NCBI RefSeq assembly: GCF_937952055.1 | Contig: NZ_CALFYO010000020.1 | Coordinates: 186,001-250,000 of the forward strand | Direction: 5' to 3' | Length of the DNA: 64,000 nt | DNA from: an uncultured Piscinibacter sp. | GTDB lineage: Bacteria > Pseudomonadota > Gammaproteobacteria > Burkholderiales > Burkholderiaceae_C | Part shown: positions 1 to 9,292 of the stretch, one piece after another | Numbering within the stretch: position 1 is the stretch's first letter | How the letters are laid out: every line of letters starts with the position of its first letter | Made by a program: the position numbers and the translations under genes | Notes under the pieces: model-generated | What the model was told of the DNA's origin: nothing | Databases searched by the model: none | The model's input: the letters and a program-made list of their open reading frames with translations, nothing else

Positions 1-561
1 GAAGTCCTGCACGCCGAAACTCAGGCGATTGAAGCCGAGGCTGGCCAGGTGCGCCAGGCGTTCGTGGTTGACTGTGCGCGGATCGACCTCGATCGACGTC
101 TCCGCCCCGGGCGCGACGCGGAAGGACTTGCGCAGCACGCCCATCACGCGCGTCAGTTCGGCGTCGCTCAGGAAGGTCGGCGAGCCGCCGCCGAAGTGCA
201 GTTGCGATACCGCTTGACCGGCGCCGAGCCGCGCGACGTGCAGCGCGACCTCCTTTTCGAGCGCGTCGAGGTACTCGGCGGCTCGCTCATGGTGCTTGGT
301 GATGACCTTGTTGCAGGCGCAGTAGTAGCACAGCGACTCGCAGAAGGGGATGTGCACGTAGATCGACAACGGACTCGCGCCACCGATCACGCCTGCGCCC
401 TCGGCGCGCTGGTCGAGTGCGCGGGCATAGTCGTCAGGCCCGAAGGCGTCGACGAAACGGTCGGCGGTCGGGTACGAGGTGTAGCGCGGGCCGTTGACGT
501 CGAGCCGGCGCAGCAGCTCTTCGGTCACGACCGGTCGATCGGTGGAGGCGGACGTCAGCAT
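1..561 (-). CDS. hemN: Oxygen-independent coproporphyrinogen III oxidase, N-terminal part
   Basis: Radical SAM enzyme that decarboxylates coproporphyrinogen III to protoporphyrinogen IX in heme synthesis without oxygen. The gene runs off the left edge, so only the first 187 codons are present; the ATG is at 561. Early residues carry the HemN signature PRYTSYPTADRF (25-36), then YVHIPFC and the iron-sulfur cysteines C74-x3-C78-x2-C81 followed by C83, the spacing of E. coli HemN. FGGGSPTFL, a SAM-binding glycine-rich stretch, follows. It is divergent from fnr, with FNR-like sites in the 83-base gap, which fits heme supply under low oxygen. Identification is firm; the C-terminal half cannot be seen. 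Confidence 0.95.
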   Translation of the reverse strand, partial: MLTSASTDRPVVTEELLRRLDVNGPRYTSYPTADRFVDAFGPDDYARALDQRAEGAGVIGGASPLSIYVHIPFCESLCYYCACNKVITKHHERAAEYLDALEKEVALHVARLGAGQAVSQLHFGGGSPTFLSDAELTRVMGVLRKSFRVAPGAETSIEVDPRTVNHERLAHLASLGFNRLSFGVQDF

Positions 562-577
562 GAGACAAGACTGTGCC

Positions 578-610
578 TTGCCCTCGGTCAAGCGCCTTGA
601 CCTGCATCAA
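578..610. promoter_or_regulatory. Two tandem FNR-like operator sites between hemN and fnr
   Basis: Two 14-base dyads sit in the divergent gap. The first, TTGCCCTCGGTCAA (578-591), matches the FNR/CRP-fold pattern TTGAT-N4-ATCAA at the outer TTG/CAA positions. The second, TTGACCTGCATCAA (597-610), differs from consensus at one base only. Both are placed to act on hemN and fnr, suggesting FNR autoregulation and control of hemN. The second is convincing, the first weaker. Confidence 0.7.
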
Positions 611-644
611 CAGCGTTCCAAGTGGCGATCCGGAGAATAATCCC

Positions 645-1484
645 ATGCGATCAACCACCCCGGAAGTGATGTTCATGACCGCGTCGCCAGCCAGTCGAAA
701 CACGGACGCCGGCCGCGCGTCGGAAACCGCCACAGCCACACGAAGCACCATGAATTCTGTCGCGCCGGTCCGGGCTGAGGCCTTCAAGGTCGCATGCTCC
801 AACTGCAATCTGCGGGAGCTCTGCCTGCCGGTCGGCCTGTCCGACCCCGACCTCGAACGCCTGGACACGCTGGTGGCCAAGCGCCGCTCGGTGACGCGCG
901 GTGACGCCCTCTTCCGCGCCGGCGATTCTTTCCAGTCGCTTTACGCGGTGCGCACCGGCTTCTTCAAGACCTGTGTCTCGTCCGAGGACGGTCGCGACCA
1001 GGTCACGGGCTTCCAGATGGCCGGCGAACTGCTCGGCCTGGACGGCATCAGCCACGACCGCCACAACTGCGACGCGATCGCGCTGGAGGACTCGCAGGTC
1101 TGCGTGATCCCCTTCGGCCAGCTCGAGGAACTCTCACGCGACTTCACGCCGCTGCAGCACCAGTTCCACAAGATCATGAGCCGCGAGATCGTGCGCGACC
1201 ACGGCATGATGCTGTTGCTGGGCAGCATGCGCGCGGAGGAACGCCTCGCGGCGTTCCTGCTCAACCTGACCCAGCGGCTGCAGGCGCGCGGGTTCTCCGC
1301 CTCCTCGCTGATCCTGCGCATGACGCGCGAGGAAATCGGCAGCTATCTCGGCCTCAAGCTGGAGACGGTGAGCCGAACCTTCTCGAAGTTCCAGGACGAC
1401 GGGCTGCTCGAGGTCAAGCAGCGGCACATCCGAATCCTCGACGAAGCCGGTCTGCGGCAGCTGATCAGCAGCACCGCCTGCTGA
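645..1484 (+). CDS. fnr: FNR-family oxygen-sensing transcriptional regulator
   Basis: CRP/FNR-family regulator of 279 residues. In E. coli FNR a [4Fe-4S] cluster is held by four cysteines and destroyed by oxygen. The same set is visible here: C51-x2-C54-x5-C60 and C142. The cyclic-nucleotide-like beta-roll follows, then a winged helix with the recognition segment ETVSRTFSKF, whose E..SR residues contact TTGAT in FNR. The start at 645 is chosen for the GGAGAA about 8 bases upstream. The ATG at 750 would give 244 residues, nearer the E. coli length of 250, so the start is not fully settled. It probably controls the adjacent hemN and cco genes. Confidence 0.95.
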   Translation: MRSTTPEVMFMTASPASRNTDAGRASETATATRSTMNSVAPVRAEAFKVACSNCNLRELCLPVGLSDPDLERLDTLVAKRRSVTRGDALFRAGDSFQSLYAVRTGFFKTCVSSEDGRDQVTGFQMAGELLGLDGISHDRHNCDAIALEDSQVCVIPFGQLEELSRDFTPLQHQFHKIMSREIVRDHGMMLLLGSMRAEERLAAFLLNLTQRLQARGFSASSLILRMTREEIGSYLGLKLETVSRTFSKFQDDGLLEVKQRHIRILDEAGLRQLISSTAC

Positions 1485-1497
1485 GGCGCATCGGCAC

Positions 1498-1779
1498 TTA
1501 TCGCGGCCAGTCGCGGCCGCGGTCGGCGTTGATGTCGTCGGCGCTGGTATCGAGCAGCGCCGTCAGCGCGCCGGCGATCGCGATCACGCCCCAGAAGATC
1601 AGAAAGGTCACGGTGTAGACGGCCTGGTGCGACCAGTTCAGCGCCTCGCCGCCGAACCAGTGCAGGTCGCCCGGGTCGACGACCACGAACACCAGCATCT
1701 CCAGCACGCCGGCCATCAGGAAGGCCGGCCAGAGCACGGTCAGGGCGCGCTGCTTGAGAAAGGCACCGGAGATTCGCAT
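1498..1779 (-). CDS. Small two-helix membrane protein at the end of the cco gene run
   Basis: A 93-residue protein I do not recognise as a named family. It has hydrophobic segments at roughly residues 13-33 and 53-77, separated by a short loop with a DPGDLHWFGGEALNW stretch, and a charged C-terminal tail. Its ATG lies 1 base past the stop of the FixH-like gene, so it is almost certainly co-transcribed with the cbb3 oxidase maturation genes. Position and membrane topology suggest a role in oxidase assembly, but nothing in the sequence proves it. It converges on fnr with a 13-base gap and no visible terminator. Confidence 0.7.
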   Translation of the reverse strand: MRISGAFLKQRALTVLWPAFLMAGVLEMLVFVVVDPGDLHWFGGEALNWSHQAVYTVTFLIFWGVIAIAGALTALLDTSADDINADRGRDWPR

Positions 1780-1780
1780 G

Positions 1781-2038
1781 TCAGGGCCGCGGCGTGGCCG
1801 CGTGGTTGCGCCCCTGCATCGCCGGCGCCAGCGTGTCCTTCGGACTCACCTTGGGCGCAACGTCATCGCCCGGGCGGATCTCGCCCTGTGTCGTGGTCGC
1901 GATCACCGGGTCGATGTGATTCCAGGCGATGACGGCGGTGGCAATGCTGGCCACCACCACCGACAGCGGCCCGCCCACCACCATCCACACCGTCGGCACG
2001 CGCCACCAAGGAATCGGCTTGTCGTTCGGGTTCTGCAT
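1781..2038 (-). CDS. FixH-like small membrane protein
   Basis: An 85-residue protein with one N-terminal transmembrane helix (about residues 14-36) preceded by a PWWRVPTVW segment, then DPVIATTTQGE and a hydrophilic tail. Short FixH-like proteins of this type occur after ccoG in Burkholderiales; classical FixH/CcoH is about 150-170 residues and helps cbb3 oxidase assembly, so this is a shortened relative at best. The ATG at 2038 has AAGGGA upstream; an in-frame TTG at 2062 would overlap the ccoG stop and looks less likely. It sits between ccoG and another small membrane protein on the same strand. Confidence 0.65.
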   Translation of the reverse strand: MQNPNDKPIPWWRVPTVWMVVGGPLSVVVASIATAVIAWNHIDPVIATTTQGEIRPGDDVAPKVSPKDTLAPAMQGRNHAATPRP

Positions 2039-2058
2039 GGTTCTCGTCCCTTTTCGGT

Positions 2059-3516
<1,458 letters not shown>

Positions 3517-3528
3517 TCACTCTTTCCA

Positions 3529-4437
3529 TCACTGCGCCGCGCCAGGCTGCGACAGGCTCCAGACGTAGGCGCCGAGCACGTGGATCTGCTCGGGCGTGAG
3601 GCGCGAGGCCTGCTGCGGCATGACGTTGGTCTTGCCGTTGTTGATCATCGCGACGATGGCCTGCTCGCCCCAGCCGTGCAGCCAGACCTTGTCGGTCAGG
3701 TTCGGTGCACCCAGCGCCTGATTGCCCTTGCCGTCGGCACCGTGGCAGGCGGCACAGGCACCGAACTTCGGCTTGCCGAGCTGCGCCGCGAGCTCGTTGT
3801 GCGGGCTGCCCGAGAGGCTCAGCACGTAGTGGGCGACGTTCTTCACGTCCTCCGAGGTGCCGACCGCGGCGGCCATCGGCGGCATCGCCCCCTGGCGCCC
3901 GCTCGTGATCGTCTCCTTGATCTTGTCGTGGGTGCCGCCGTACAGCCAGTCGCCATCGGTCAGGTTGGGGAAGCCCTTGCTGCCCTTCGCGTCCGAGCCG
4001 TGGCAGGCCGCGCAATTGTTGATGAACAAGCGCTCGCCGATGGCCATGGCCTGGGTGTCCTTGGCCAGGGCTTCTGCCGGCTGGCTGGTGAACTTGGCGT
4101 AGACCGGCGACATGGCCGCCTGTGCCTTGGCCTGCTCGGCCTCGTACTGCCCGGCGCTGGACCAGCCCAGCTTGCCCACCGCACTGCCCAGGCCCGGGTA
4201 AAGCACGAGGTACAGGCCGGCGAACACCACGGTCAACACGAACAGGCCCATCCACCAGCGCGGCAGCGGGTTGTTCAGCTCGCGCAGATCACCGTCCCAG
4301 ACGTGGCCGGTGGTGTTGTCCTGCGCCATCACCTTGCGCTTGCTGGCCACGATCAGCAGCAGCAGGCAGGCGACGAGGCCGAGGATGGTGACGGCGGCGA
4401 TGAAGATCGACCAGCCGTTGTTGATGAAGTCGCTCAT
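3529..4437 (-). CDS. ccoP: cbb3 cytochrome c oxidase diheme subunit III
   Basis: Membrane-anchored diheme cytochrome c (302 residues) that passes electrons to the cbb3 oxidase core. The N-terminus has two hydrophobic segments (about residues 8-28 and 58-80), then HVWDGDLRELNNPLPRWW, a CcoP hallmark. Two c-type heme sites CAACH are present, each followed by an HGxDxKG sequence, plus distal methionines. The start at 4437 is fixed by the 4-base ATGA overlap with the ccoQ stop. It is the fourth oxidase subunit gene in the order ccoN-O-Q-P. The next gene is ccoG. Confidence 0.96.
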   Translation of the reverse strand: MSDFINNGWSIFIAAVTILGLVACLLLLIVASKRKVMAQDNTTGHVWDGDLRELNNPLPRWWMGLFVLTVVFAGLYLVLYPGLGSAVGKLGWSSAGQYEAEQAKAQAAMSPVYAKFTSQPAEALAKDTQAMAIGERLFINNCAACHGSDAKGSKGFPNLTDGDWLYGGTHDKIKETITSGRQGAMPPMAAAVGTSEDVKNVAHYVLSLSGSPHNELAAQLGKPKFGACAACHGADGKGNQALGAPNLTDKVWLHGWGEQAIVAMINNGKTNVMPQQASRLTPEQIHVLGAYVWSLSQPGAAQ

Positions 4438-4610
4438 TGTTGGTTTCCTCCACGCGAGGCACCTTCGGCGCCCTGCTCCTCGGCGAACGGCAGTTGCGCC
4501 GCTTCGTCGAACCCTGCACGGTTGCTGCGCGACCACGCCCAGGCCACGATGCCCAGGAAGGCGATCAGCGAGAACACGGTCACGATGCTTCTGAGGTCAT
4601 TGATGTCCAT
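4434..4610 (-). CDS. ccoQ: cbb3 oxidase small subunit CcoQ (FixQ)
   Basis: A 58-residue single-helix membrane protein (helix about residues 8-26) with a charged cytoplasmic tail ending in glycine, glutamate and glutamine residues. CcoQ stabilises the CcoNOP complex in other bacteria. Identification rests on size, topology and its fixed place between ccoO and ccoP. It overlaps ccoP by 4 bases (ATGA) and starts 11 bases after the ccoO stop, indicating tight translational coupling. Confidence 0.9.
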   Translation of the reverse strand: MDINDLRSIVTVFSLIAFLGIVAWAWSRSNRAGFDEAAQLPFAEEQGAEGASRGGNQQ

Positions 4611-4621
4611 GGTCCGCCCCC

Positions 4622-5251
4622 TCACTTGGCCGCACTGGCGGTGCCCAGCACCTGCAGGTAGGCGATCAGCGCTTCCATCTCGGTCTTGCCCTTGACCTCG
4701 TCGCCGGCCTTGGCGATCTCTTCGTCGCTGTAGGGCACGCCGATCACGCGCAGCGACTTCATCTTCGGCGCCATGTCGGCCGGATCCACGTTGGACTTCT
4801 CCAGCCACGGATAGGCCGGCATGTTCGACTCCGGCACCAGGTCGCGCGGATTGATCAGGTGGATGCGGTGCCAGTCGTCGCTGTACTTGCCGCCGACACG
4901 GTGCAGGTCCGGACCGGTGCGCTTGCTGCCCCACTGGAAAGGATGGTCGTAGACGAACTCGCCGGCCTTGGAGTAGTCGCCATAGCGCAGCGTCTCCGCG
5001 CGGAACGGCCGGATCATCTGCGAGTGGCAGTTGTAGCAGCCCTCGCGGATGTAGACGTCTCGACCGGCCAGCTGCAGCGCGGTGTAGGGCTTGAGGCCCG
5101 GCGCCGCCTGCGTGGTCGACTTCTGGAAGAACAGCGGGACGATCTCGACGATGCCGCCCACTGCCACGACCAGCAGGATCAGCACGATCATCAGGAAGTT
5201 GTTGGTCTCGATCTTCTCGTGGGAGAGACCGGTGGCTTGGTTGTTGGCCAT
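4622..5251 (-). CDS. ccoO: cbb3 cytochrome c oxidase monoheme subunit II
   Basis: Monoheme cytochrome c subunit of 209 residues, anchored by an N-terminal helix (about residues 20-40) in the periplasmic membrane face. The heme site CYNCHSQM is preceded by the conserved GRDVYIREG, and followed by RPFRAETLRYGDYSKAGEF, a typical CcoO run. VPESNMPAYPW supplies the axial methionine. The start ATG at 5251 was chosen because the reading frame upstream lies inside ccoN. It carries electrons from CcoP to CcoN and is co-transcribed with ccoN, 20 bases downstream of it. Confidence 0.96.
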   Translation of the reverse strand: MANNQATGLSHEKIETNNFLMIVLILLVVAVGGIVEIVPLFFQKSTTQAAPGLKPYTALQLAGRDVYIREGCYNCHSQMIRPFRAETLRYGDYSKAGEFVYDHPFQWGSKRTGPDLHRVGGKYSDDWHRIHLINPRDLVPESNMPAYPWLEKSNVDPADMAPKMKSLRVIGVPYSDEEIAKAGDEVKGKTEMEALIAYLQVLGTASAAK

Positions 5252-5271
5252 TTTGTTGCTACTCCTCGGTC

Positions 5272-6720
5272 TCAGGCGTGGGCAGCCACGGCCGGGATCG
5301 GCACTGGCTCGTACTTGCCGGTGGTGGCGGTCTTGATCACGTTCCAGGCCATGATCAGCATGCCGCCCAGATAGAGTAGGCCACCGAGCAGGCGGATCAC
5401 GTAGAAGGGGAAGGTCGCCTTCACGCTCTCGACGAAGCTGTAGACCAGCGTACCGTCGGGGTTGATGGCGCGCCACATCAGCCCCTGCATCACGCCGGCG
5501 ATCCACATCGCAGCGATGTACAGCACGATGCCGATCGTGGCGACCCAGAAATGCAGCTCGATGGCACGCACGCTGTACATCTGCTTGCGTCCGAACATGC
5601 GCGGGATCAGGTAGTACAGCGTGCCCATCGACACCAGGCCGACCCAGCCGAGCGCGCCGCTGTGCACGTGGCCCACCGTCCAGTCGGTGTAGTGGGACAG
5701 CGCGTTCACCGTCTTGATCGACATCATCGGGCCTTCGAAGGTCGACATGCCGTAGAAGGACAGCGAGACGATGAGGAACTTCAGGATCGGGTCGTCACGC
5801 AGCTTGTGCCACGCACCCGAGAGGGTCATGATGCCGTTGATCATGCCGCCCCACGACGGCGCGAGCAGCACCAGCGAGAACAGCATGCCCACGCTCTGCG
5901 CCCAGTCGGGCAGCGCGGTGTAGTGCAGGTGGTGCGGGCCGGCCCACATGTACGTGAAGATCAGCGCCCAGAAGTGCACGATCGACAGGCGATACGAGTA
6001 CACCGGGCGCTCGGCCTGCTTCGGAATGAAGTAGTACATCATCCCGAGGAAGCCGGCGGTGAGGAAGAAGCCCACCGCGTTGTGCCCATACCACCACTGC
6101 ACCATCGCGTCCTGCACGCCGGCGTAGGCCGAGTAGCTCTTCGTCAGACTGACGGGAATCGCAGCGCTGTTGACGATGTGCAGCAAGGCCACGGTCAGGA
6201 TGAAGGCGCCGAAGAACCAGTTGGCGACGTAGATGTGGCGCACCTTGCGCACGCCGATGGTGCCGAAGAACACGATCGCGTAGGACACCCACACGACGGC
6301 GATGAGCAGGTCGATCGGCCACTCCAGTTCGGCGTACTCCTTGCCCTGCGTCATGCCCAGCGGCAGGGTCAACGCTGCCAGCACGATGACCAGCTGCCAG
6401 CCCCAGAAGGTGAACCAGGCCAGCGGCCCGCCGAACAGCCGGACCTGCGAGGTTCGCTGTACCACGTAGTAGCTCGAGGCGAACAGCACGCAGCCGCCGA
6501 AGGCGAAGATCACCGCGTTCGTATGCAGCGGCCGCAGTCGGCCGTAGCTCAGCCACGAGATGCCCAGGTTGAGTTCGGGCCAGGTCAGCTGCGCGGCGAT
6601 GATCACGCCGACCAGCATCCCCACCACCCCCCACAACACCGCGGCGAGCGAGAACGCTCGTACCACGGCGTCGTCATAGACCGGCCCGCCCTTCGCGGCC
6701 GCCGACGCGGTATTGACCAT
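5272..6720 (-). CDS. ccoN: cbb3 cytochrome c oxidase catalytic subunit I
   Basis: Heme-copper oxidase subunit of 482 residues with about twelve transmembrane helices; it reduces oxygen to water at a heme b3-CuB site with high oxygen affinity. Metal-binding histidines lie in RPLHTNAVIFAFGG, WWYGHNAVGFF, GPHHLHYT and GHVHSGALGW. The ATG at 6720 has a good AAGGAG 8-9 bases upstream; in-frame ATGs at 6765 and 6783 lack one and would extend into ccoS. An FNR-like site 72 bases upstream of the start suggests its own low-oxygen promoter. First structural gene of ccoNOQP. Confidence 0.97.
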   Translation of the reverse strand: MVNTASAAAKGGPVYDDAVVRAFSLAAVLWGVVGMLVGVIIAAQLTWPELNLGISWLSYGRLRPLHTNAVIFAFGGCVLFASSYYVVQRTSQVRLFGGPLAWFTFWGWQLVIVLAALTLPLGMTQGKEYAELEWPIDLLIAVVWVSYAIVFFGTIGVRKVRHIYVANWFFGAFILTVALLHIVNSAAIPVSLTKSYSAYAGVQDAMVQWWYGHNAVGFFLTAGFLGMMYYFIPKQAERPVYSYRLSIVHFWALIFTYMWAGPHHLHYTALPDWAQSVGMLFSLVLLAPSWGGMINGIMTLSGAWHKLRDDPILKFLIVSLSFYGMSTFEGPMMSIKTVNALSHYTDWTVGHVHSGALGWVGLVSMGTLYYLIPRMFGRKQMYSVRAIELHFWVATIGIVLYIAAMWIAGVMQGLMWRAINPDGTLVYSFVESVKATFPFYVIRLLGGLLYLGGMLIMAWNVIKTATTGKYEPVPIPAVAAHA

Positions 6721-6779
6721 CGGAAACGCTCCTTCCTTCACTGTCCTGTTTCTGGATGAAATCATTGTTCCCTGCAGGG

Positions 6780-6971
6780 TCATTTGCGGGCTTGATCGCT
6801 GTCAATGTTTTCCGAAAGCGGGAACGCCGGCGCGTCGTCGCTGCCGAGAATGCGCTCACCCTCGCGCTCGAGATCGTCGAACTGCCCGGCGTTCAACGCC
6901 CAGGCGAAGATGCCGATGATGGCGAACACGAGCACCACGGACAGCGGAATGAGCATGAAGAGGATGTCCAT
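6780..6971 (-). CDS. ccoS: cbb3 oxidase maturation protein CcoS
   Basis: A 63-residue protein with a single N-terminal helix (residues 2-24) followed by WALNAGQFDDLEREGERIL, the characteristic CcoS segment. CcoS is required for cofactor insertion into cbb3 oxidase. It begins 5 bases after the ccoI stop and ends 59 bases before ccoN, as in many proteobacteria. Its last codons (ENIDSDQ) also encode an FNR-like dyad. Confidence 0.92.
   Translation of the reverse strand: MDILFMLIPLSVVLVFAIIGIFAWALNAGQFDDLEREGERILGSDDAPAFPLSENIDSDQARK
6792..6805 (-). promoter_or_regulatory. FNR-like site upstream of ccoN, inside the ccoS coding region
   Basis: The plus-strand sequence is TTGATCGCTGTCAA, differing from TTGAT-N4-ATCAA at one base of the ten defined positions. 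Its centre lies about 78 bases upstream of the ccoN ATG, leaving room for a class II promoter (site centred near -41) and a leader of about 35 bases. It overlaps the last codons of ccoS. This suggests ccoNOQP is induced by FNR separately from ccoI-ccoS. Confidence 0.7.
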
Positions 6972-6976
6972 GCGGC

Positions 6977-9253
6977 TCAGTCCCCGGCTGCGCTGTCGGG
7001 ATCGATGCGTGCGAGGCGAAGTGCGTTGAGCACCACCAGCAGCGAGCTGGAGGCCATGCCGATTCCGGCCGCCCAGGGCGGCAGCCAGCCGACCAGGGCC
7101 AGCGGCACGCACGCCGTGTTGTAGAGCGCCGCCCAACCCAGGTTCTGGCGGATCACACGCAGCGTGCGCCGGGCCTGCCGACGCGCCAGCACGACGTCGC
7201 CAAGCCGCTCGCCGAGCAACACCACGTCGGCGCCGCTGCGCGCCACCGCCGAGCCGTGCGCGAAGGCGAACGAGACATCGGCCCGCGCCAGCACCGGCGC
7301 ATCGTTGAGTCCATCGCCGACCATCGCCACGCGGCGGCCCTCAGCCTGCCAGGCAGCGACGGCGTCGAGCTTGTCGGCCGGCGTGGCGGCGCCGCGCACG
7401 TCGGCGATTCCCAGGCGCCGCGCCAGCTCCGTGGCGCGATCCGGTGCGTCGCCGGAGAGCAGCGCGACGCGCACGCCATCCGCCTGCAACCGGGCCAGCG
7501 TGGCCGCCGCATCGTCGCGGACCTGCTCGCGCAGCAGGAACTCGGCGCGCACCTCGCCCACGGGGCCGAAGCACAATGCGCCGTCCGGGGTGTCCGCCGG
7601 CGCGGCGCCGACCCACTCGCGACGGCCCAGCCTCCAGGTCACGCCATCCTCGGCGTGCGCCTCGAGGCCCTGACCGGGGACCTCCTGCACATCGCCCCAC
7701 GCGACGTCGCCGTGCACCGGATCGGCCGCCTGAGCCAGCGCGCGCGATGCCGGATGCGCGGACAGCGCCGCGAGCGAGGCCGCCCTGGCCAGCAAAGCCG
7801 ACGCATCGTCACCCGCGTGCGGCACGCGGATGTCGCCGAGTTCCAGCTGGTCGCGGGTGAGCGTGCCGGTCTTGTCGAACGCCACGGTGTCGATGTCGGC
7901 CAGCGCCTCGAGCGCCTCGATGCGCTGCAGCAGCACGCCGCGCCGCGCCAGTCCCCCCGTCGCGGCCAGCAAGGCCGACGGTGCGGCCAGCGAGAGCGCG
8001 CAGGGGCAGGTGACGATCAGCACCGACACCGCCACCCAGATGGCACGGGACGGCTCGAGCACCGACCACACCGCCGCCGCTCCGGCAGCCAGCGCGAGCA
8101 CGGCCCAGAGGAACGGGCCGGCGATGCGCTCGGCGTGCAACACCAGGCGCGGACGCTGCGTCAGTGCACTGCGCATCAGCGCCACGATGCCGGCCTGGCG
8201 CGTGTCCTCGCCGAGGCGCAGCACCTGCATGAGCACTGGCGCGCGCAGGTTGATGCTGCCGGCCACCACCTCGTCCCCGGCCTGCTTGGGCACAGGCGCC
8301 GATTCGCCGGTGAGCAGCGCCTCGTCCGCGAGGCTGCGGCCTTCGAGCAGCACGCCGTCGGCCGGAAAGGCCTGGCCGGCCGGCACGCGCACGCGGTCGC
8401 CGGCGACCAGCCGGGCCACCGCGACCGCCTCGACAAGGCCGTCCTCGCGCAGCCGCTCCACGCTGTCCGGCAGCCGTGCCGTGCCGGCCTCCAGCGAGAG
8501 CGCCACACGATGCCGCGCACGCAGCTCGAGCCAGCGCCCGCCGAGCAGGAAGAAGACGAACATGGTCAGCGAGTCGAAATACACCTCGTGGCCGAACAGG
8601 CCGCCCGGGTCGAAGGTGGCGCCGGAACTGGCGACGAAGGTGACGGCGATGCCCAGCGACACGGGCACGTCCATGCCCATGCGACGCTGCTTGACGCTGT
8701 TCCAGGCACCTGCGAAGAACGGACCGGCGGAGAACAGCATCACCGGCAGGCTCAGCACCCAACTCGCCCACTGCAGCAGGCGCAGCATGTCCGGCGTGAT
8801 GTCGCCGGGCTCGGAGACGTACGCCGGCGTGGCGTACATCATCACCTGCATCATGCAGAAGCCGGCCACGAAGAGCCGCCACAGCGCCTTGCGCTGCTCC
8901 GCTTCGCGCTGCGCACGGGCGCTCGCCGCGGCATCGGGCACGGCGCCATAGCCAGCGCGGCGTACGGCCTCGACCAGCGCCGAAGCCCGCGTGCGTTGCG
9001 GATCCCAGCGCACCAGCGCCAGCGAGGTGGCGGCGTGCACACGCGCCTCGCGCACGCCCTCCACATCGAGCAAGGCGTCCTCGATCACACCGGCGCAGGC
9101 GGCGCAGTACATGCCGGACAGGCGGAACTGCGAGGTCGCCTCGCGCTCGCCGCCCTGCCCCAGCGCCCAGGTCGTGAACGACGCCTGGTTCAGCGGATCG
9201 TCCAGCGCGCGCAGGTCGGGGTCAGCCGCACCGGCGACGGCGCGTTCAGTCAT
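6977..9253 (-). CDS. ccoI: Copper-exporting P1B-type ATPase for cbb3 oxidase assembly (CcoI/FixI)
   Basis: Copper P-type ATPase of 758 residues that delivers copper for the CcoN CuB site. An N-terminal heavy-metal domain contains the CxxC in MYCAACAG. Then come membrane helices, the actuator loop TGESAPVP, the ion-binding CPC in TCPCALSLAAP, the phosphorylation site FDKTGTLT, and GDGLNDAPVL in the hinge. All catalytic motifs are intact. ATG 9253 is used; GTG 9265 is an alternative. It stands at the head of the minus-strand cco run and is divergent from the DUF192 gene with a gap of only 39 bases. Confidence 0.94.
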   Translation of the reverse strand: MTERAVAGAADPDLRALDDPLNQASFTTWALGQGGEREATSQFRLSGMYCAACAGVIEDALLDVEGVREARVHAATSLALVRWDPQRTRASALVEAVRRAGYGAVPDAAASARAQREAEQRKALWRLFVAGFCMMQVMMYATPAYVSEPGDITPDMLRLLQWASWVLSLPVMLFSAGPFFAGAWNSVKQRRMGMDVPVSLGIAVTFVASSGATFDPGGLFGHEVYFDSLTMFVFFLLGGRWLELRARHRVALSLEAGTARLPDSVERLREDGLVEAVAVARLVAGDRVRVPAGQAFPADGVLLEGRSLADEALLTGESAPVPKQAGDEVVAGSINLRAPVLMQVLRLGEDTRQAGIVALMRSALTQRPRLVLHAERIAGPFLWAVLALAAGAAAVWSVLEPSRAIWVAVSVLIVTCPCALSLAAPSALLAATGGLARRGVLLQRIEALEALADIDTVAFDKTGTLTRDQLELGDIRVPHAGDDASALLARAASLAALSAHPASRALAQAADPVHGDVAWGDVQEVPGQGLEAHAEDGVTWRLGRREWVGAAPADTPDGALCFGPVGEVRAEFLLREQVRDDAAATLARLQADGVRVALLSGDAPDRATELARRLGIADVRGAATPADKLDAVAAWQAEGRRVAMVGDGLNDAPVLARADVSFAFAHGSAVARSGADVVLLGERLGDVVLARRQARRTLRVIRQNLGWAALYNTACVPLALVGWLPPWAAGIGMASSSLLVVLNALRLARIDPDSAAGD

Positions 9254-9292
9254 TGCGGAGGCCACCTTGATAATCTACCTCCGGAACCCCAC

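Noticed and set aside
9254..9292. FNR half-site TTGAT between ccoI and the DUF192 gene
   Set aside because: Only one half-site is present; the second half does not match.
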